Assembly (NCBI RefSeq): GCF_041380235.1
Contig: NZ_JBGIYY010000018.1
Coordinates: 1 to 64,000, forward strand
Reading direction: 5' to 3'
DNA from: Glaciecola sp041380235
GTDB lineage: Bacteria > Pseudomonadota > Gammaproteobacteria > Enterobacterales > Alteromonadaceae
DNA: 64,000 nucleotides
The position numbers and the translations under genes were made by a program. This document shows, in pieces, positions 60,859 to 64,000 of the stretch. Numbering within the stretch: the stretch's first letter is position 1; every line of letters begins with the position of its first letter. A model generated the notes under the pieces. It was not told where the DNA came from. It saw nothing but the letters and a program-made list of their open reading frames with translations, and searched no databases.

Positions 60859-62862
60859 GTGAAATATCATTCTCGGCAAGTAACAAATTGGATAAGTTGC
60901 TGTCTCTTGAGCATCCTTTTGCTCGTAACGTTTACCTTCAGTGCGAAAGCATACTCGCAATTAAGTGATGAACTCTCTGAGGTCTTGTTTGCTGTCGATA
61001 AGACTAAACTTGAAAAACAACGGGCTGCTTTTTTGCGAGCTGAGCGTGGACTCTGGAGCATGGATAACAACGAGTTACTGGCGGTGGTGCAGGATCTCGA
61101 CGACTACCCCTTGATACCCTATTTAATTGCAAAGAAGCTCAGCTATCGTATCTCACTGGATGATGAAGACTCTATACGGGCATTTTTACATCAATATGAC
61201 GGTACGCCAATTGCTAATAGCCTGCGTAGCGATTGGTTAGAGTATTTGGCAAAACGCAATCAGCGTGAGCTTTTTATCGAATTTTATCGTCATACTCGAC
61301 GCGTTTCTTTGCAGTGTCAGTTTTTGCGCTATCAATACGAAGCTGGCGCAGACAAAGACTATGTATTTAGTCAACTTCCCGACTTATGGAATGTGGGTAA
61401 GTCTCAAGATAAAGCCTGCGATCCAATTTTTGGAGTTTGGATAAAAGCGGGCTTACTCACTGAGGATTTAATTTTACATCGCATCGAAAAAGCAGCAGAC
61501 GGCGGACAACATACAATTATCCCTTATTTAAGGACGCTGTTACCCGATGATAAAAAGTATATTGCCGATCGCTGGAGAGAGGTTAGAAAAGACCCCTCAA
61601 ATGTTAGGCATCTTCTGCGTTACCCGGGGAAACTGCCGGGTATTGAGGCGCAAATTATTAGCTATGGTTTATCACGTCTTATTTGGCGAGATGAGAATTT
61701 AGCTCTGACCACTTTTGAACGTGCCAAAACACTTATGGCATTCTCGGACTCACAAAAAGCTAGAATTATTCATCGCTTTGCCGTGGCCTTAGCTATTGAC
61801 GCGCATCCTGATGCAGAGAAATGGTTAATTGAGGCCTCTCAAGTAGAGCCAGAGTCGGAAACCATGCGCTGGCATTTGGCGTATTTATTAAAAAAACAAG
61901 ACTGGCAGAGTATTGCTTTGCTGATTGAAAAATCGGCACCGCAGCTAACCAACGAGAATCAATTTCAATATTGGTTGGCAAGAGCATATGGCATATTAGG
62001 CCGTAATGATGAAGCCAAAGTGCTCTATGCTCAACTGGCCAAAGAGCGTCATTATTACGGGTTTTTAGCAAGCGCTCGATTGGGAGTTCAGCATTCATTA
62101 CAAAATAATCCTATCGAAGCCTCAGTAGATACCATCACTAAAATAGTAAACTTGCCGGCAACGAAGCGGGCGTATGAATTGCGAAAGTTAGAGCGTTTCT
62201 ATCATGCTCGTCTTGAATGGGTTCATGCGCAGCGGGAGTTAATGGATAATGAAAAAGTTGCTGCAGCAGTGGTGAGCAGTGCTTGGGAATGGCACGATCA
62301 GTCTATTTTTACACTGAGCCGCGAGGGCTATTTAGATGACGTAGACCGGCGTTTTCCTCAAGCATTTTCTGAGCTAATGACTCGCGAAGCTCAAAAGAAC
62401 GATATTCCTGCAGAGTGGGCCTTTGCGATTGCACGCAGAGAAAGTTCGTTTATGCCGGATGCAATATCTCCCGCTGATGCGCGCGGTTTAATGCAAATCT
62501 TACCGAGTACCGCTAGGTATTTAGAAAATCGCAGAGTGTCATCCAATGATCTACTCGATGCGGATATAAATGCTCGTATTGGGAACAAATATTTGCGCTA
62601 TTTGATGAATAAACTAGATAACAACGCGCTTTTAGCGACAGCCTCCTACAACGCTGGCTGGCGAAAAGTCAGAGACTGGTTGCCTGAGTCTGAGGCTGTT
62701 CCCGCCGATATTTGGGTGGAGACTATTCCTTTTAGAGAAACTCGCAACTATGTTAAGGCGGTACTGGCTTATCAACAAATTTATGAAGACCGGCTCAATC
62801 AAAAAAGCCAAGAACAAACGGTATTTGCACAGTTTTCAAATATGGAGCTACTTCCCAATTAG
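60859..62862 (+). CDS. slt: Soluble lytic murein transglycosylase
   Basis: The protein has 667 residues. A signal peptide (LLSILLLVTFTFSAKA) is followed by a superhelical alpha domain (about 50-480) and a C-terminal SLT domain. The latter has catalytic Glu in AIARRESSFMPDA, GLMQILPSTA and ATASYNAGWRKVRDWLP. It cleaves peptidoglycan to 1,6-anhydro products in the periplasm. The start is GTG 60859, with AGGA upstream. Confidence 0.95.
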   Translation: MKYHSRQVTNWISCCLLSILLLVTFTFSAKAYSQLSDELSEVLFAVDKTKLEKQRAAFLRAERGLWSMDNNELLAVVQDLDDYPLIPYLIAKKLSYRISLDDEDSIRAFLHQYDGTPIANSLRSDWLEYLAKRNQRELFIEFYRHTRRVSLQCQFLRYQYEAGADKDYVFSQLPDLWNVGKSQDKACDPIFGVWIKAGLLTEDLILHRIEKAADGGQHTIIPYLRTLLPDDKKYIADRWREVRKDPSNVRHLLRYPGKLPGIEAQIISYGLSRLIWRDENLALTTFERAKTLMAFSDSQKARIIHRFAVALAIDAHPDAEKWLIEASQVEPESETMRWHLAYLLKKQDWQSIALLIEKSAPQLTNENQFQYWLARAYGILGRNDEAKVLYAQLAKERHYYGFLASARLGVQHSLQNNPIEASVDTITKIVNLPATKRAYELRKLERFYHARLEWVHAQRELMDNEKVAAAVVSSAWEWHDQSIFTLSREGYLDDVDRRFPQAFSELMTREAQKNDIPAEWAFAIARRESSFMPDAISPADARGLMQILPSTARYLENRRVSSNDLLDADINARIGNKYLRYLMNKLDNNALLATASYNAGWRKVRDWLPESEAVPADIWVETIPFRETRNYVKAVLAYQQIYEDRLNQKSQEQTVFAQFSNMELLPN

Positions 62863-63029
62863 CATGAGCGTTTAGTTGATAGCGTATTCAGGGAGCATTC
62901 TGCGCTCAGCGTGCTCGCTTTGACCTGACTTTTTTGGATTGGCATGTTAGCCTTTTCGTACGTTCAGATGGCATCACAGTTATTGGCAATTGGCCCATGA
63001 GTCAGAAATGTCAGAAAGAGGTGAAAAGT

Positions 63030-64000
63030 ATGCATGCAGCACAGTTTGCTGAGCACATCAATATTTTGCAACAGCGTACCTTAGACGCAATTCAGCGCGA
63101 GGGTATCGATGGATTAATTATTCATTCTGGCCAGTCTAAGCATCAGTTTTTAGACGATAACCACTATCCCTTCAAGGTCAACCCGCAGTTTAAAGCATGG
63201 TTGCCAGTGGTTGACAATCCAAACTCTTGGTTAGTGGTAGATGGCGTGAATCGACCTAAGCTTATTTTTTACCGTCCTTTAGATTTTTGGCATTGGGTAC
63301 CGGCAGAGCCCACTGATTTTTGGGCGGAGCATTTTGATATCGTTTATCTCAAACAAGCAAACGCAGTTGAAAAACATTTGCCATACGATAAATCAAAATA
63401 TGCTTATGTAGGCGAATATATCGAAGTGGCGAAAGCTTTGGGATTTGATTTGGTGAACCCTGATCGGGTGCTGCACTATCTGCATTATCACCGGGCGTTT
63501 AAAAGTGACTATGAGCTAGAATGTATGCGCCAAGCTAATGCAATTGCAGCTAATGCGCACACAGCGGCAAAGGCCGCATTTTTTGCAAGGCGCAGTGAGT
63601 TTGATATTAATCAGGCTTATTTGCTAGCTGCGCAGCAGGGTGACAACGACGTCCCATATAACAACATTGTGGCCTTAAATGAGCACAATTCTATTTTGCA
63701 CTACATGCGCCTTGATAATATCGCGCCCGACTTCCACCGAAGCTTTTTAATCGATGCAGGTGCTAGCTATCACGGATATGCCGCAGATATCACCCGAACC
63801 TATGCTTTTGAAAACGGTGAGTTTAGTGAAATCATCGCGCACATAGATGCACTTACCATCAAATGCGCCGGTGCTTTGAAACCGGGTCTAAACTATCTCG
63901 ATGTCCATAAACTTGCCTATCATGGTGTTGCCGAGATACTGCGCGATACCGAAATATTAAATATGAATGCAGAAGATGCGGTAGAGACGGGAATTGTGAG
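63030..64000 (+). CDS. pepQ: Xaa-Pro dipeptidase PepQ, cut by window end
   Basis: The reading frame is open from ATG 63030 to the right edge (323 codons). It begins HAAQFAEHINILQQRTLDAI. The creatinase-type N-domain has IIHSGQSKHQFLDDNHYPFK. The pita-bread catalytic domain starts near residue 165 with SFLIDAGASYHGYAADITRTY, the first two metal-binding Asp residues. Later ligands are beyond the window. It splits Xaa-Pro dipeptides. It lies downstream of slt in the same direction with 167 nt between. Confidence 0.92.
   Translation, partial: MHAAQFAEHINILQQRTLDAIQREGIDGLIIHSGQSKHQFLDDNHYPFKVNPQFKAWLPVVDNPNSWLVVDGVNRPKLIFYRPLDFWHWVPAEPTDFWAEHFDIVYLKQANAVEKHLPYDKSKYAYVGEYIEVAKALGFDLVNPDRVLHYLHYHRAFKSDYELECMRQANAIAANAHTAAKAAFFARRSEFDINQAYLLAAQQGDNDVPYNNIVALNEHNSILHYMRLDNIAPDFHRSFLIDAGASYHGYAADITRTYAFENGEFSEIIAHIDALTIKCAGALKPGLNYLDVHKLAYHGVAEILRDTEILNMNAEDAVETGIV

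Overview
The window is a chromosome segment from a Gram-negative gammaproteobacterium, most likely a marine Alteromonadales-type organism. Gene content supports this: glnA with ntrBC, orn/rsgA/psd, fadBA, a maoP (DUF413) gene, a PanP-type aspartate decarboxylase and an AttEFGH-like ABC system. The genus cannot be fixed from sequence alone. The left 12 kb is visibly more AT-rich and patchier than the rest.

Region 1 (about 1-12250) is a sedentary chromosomal integron. A minus-strand IntI integrase (36-1016) carries the integron-specific insertion. It faces a promoter-like Pc and a putative attI core (1215). A one-directional array of plus-strand cassettes follows, separated by about 17 attC sites, three of them decayed. 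Most cassettes hold one small unknown protein, and roughly two thirds of these are membrane proteins. Recognisable cargo is an acyl desaturase-like protein, a higBA toxin-antitoxin pair with its own promoter and operator, and a brnTA pair whose toxin is frameshifted. Four cassette junctions carry an ORF-less palindromic element (6517-6756, 7381-7547, 8575-8741, 9306-9472) with near-identical terminal inverted repeats, placed exactly between GTT and GTT at the attC crossover. Three of the four are exactly 167 bp. This is the best candidate for something undescribed.

Region 2 (12.3-25.5 kb) is ordinary chromosome: a P-loop kinase-like protein, GNAT, EamA transporter, CNNM/CBS membrane protein, DoxX, an exonuclease with no normal start codon, a YadGH-like ABC exporter coupled to a TrmB-like methyltransferase, a degenerate EAL protein, PanP, and an OmpR-type two-component system.

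Region 3 (25.5-43.9 kb) holds nitrogen control (ntrC, ntrB, a DUF4124 protein, and glnA with a sigma-54 promoter and NtrC sites). Then come typA, an SDR, a PatB-type C-S lyase, an SRAP/HMCES protein, YibQ, a MerC-domain protein behind a Zur-like palindrome, a glycerophosphodiesterase, an EamA transporter, psd-rsgA divergent from orn, a dual-receiver diguanylate cyclase, tRNA-Gly(GCC) and maoP.

Region 4 (44-64 kb) holds an AttEFGH-like ABC operon, ilvIH, a cold-shock gene, a cluster of three exported amidohydrolases plus a small lipoprotein, fadBA, soluble lytic transglycosylase, and the start of pepQ, which runs off the right edge. Two ambiguous bases (n at 6609 and 10155) fall at repeat or cassette junctions and suggest assembly uncertainty there.
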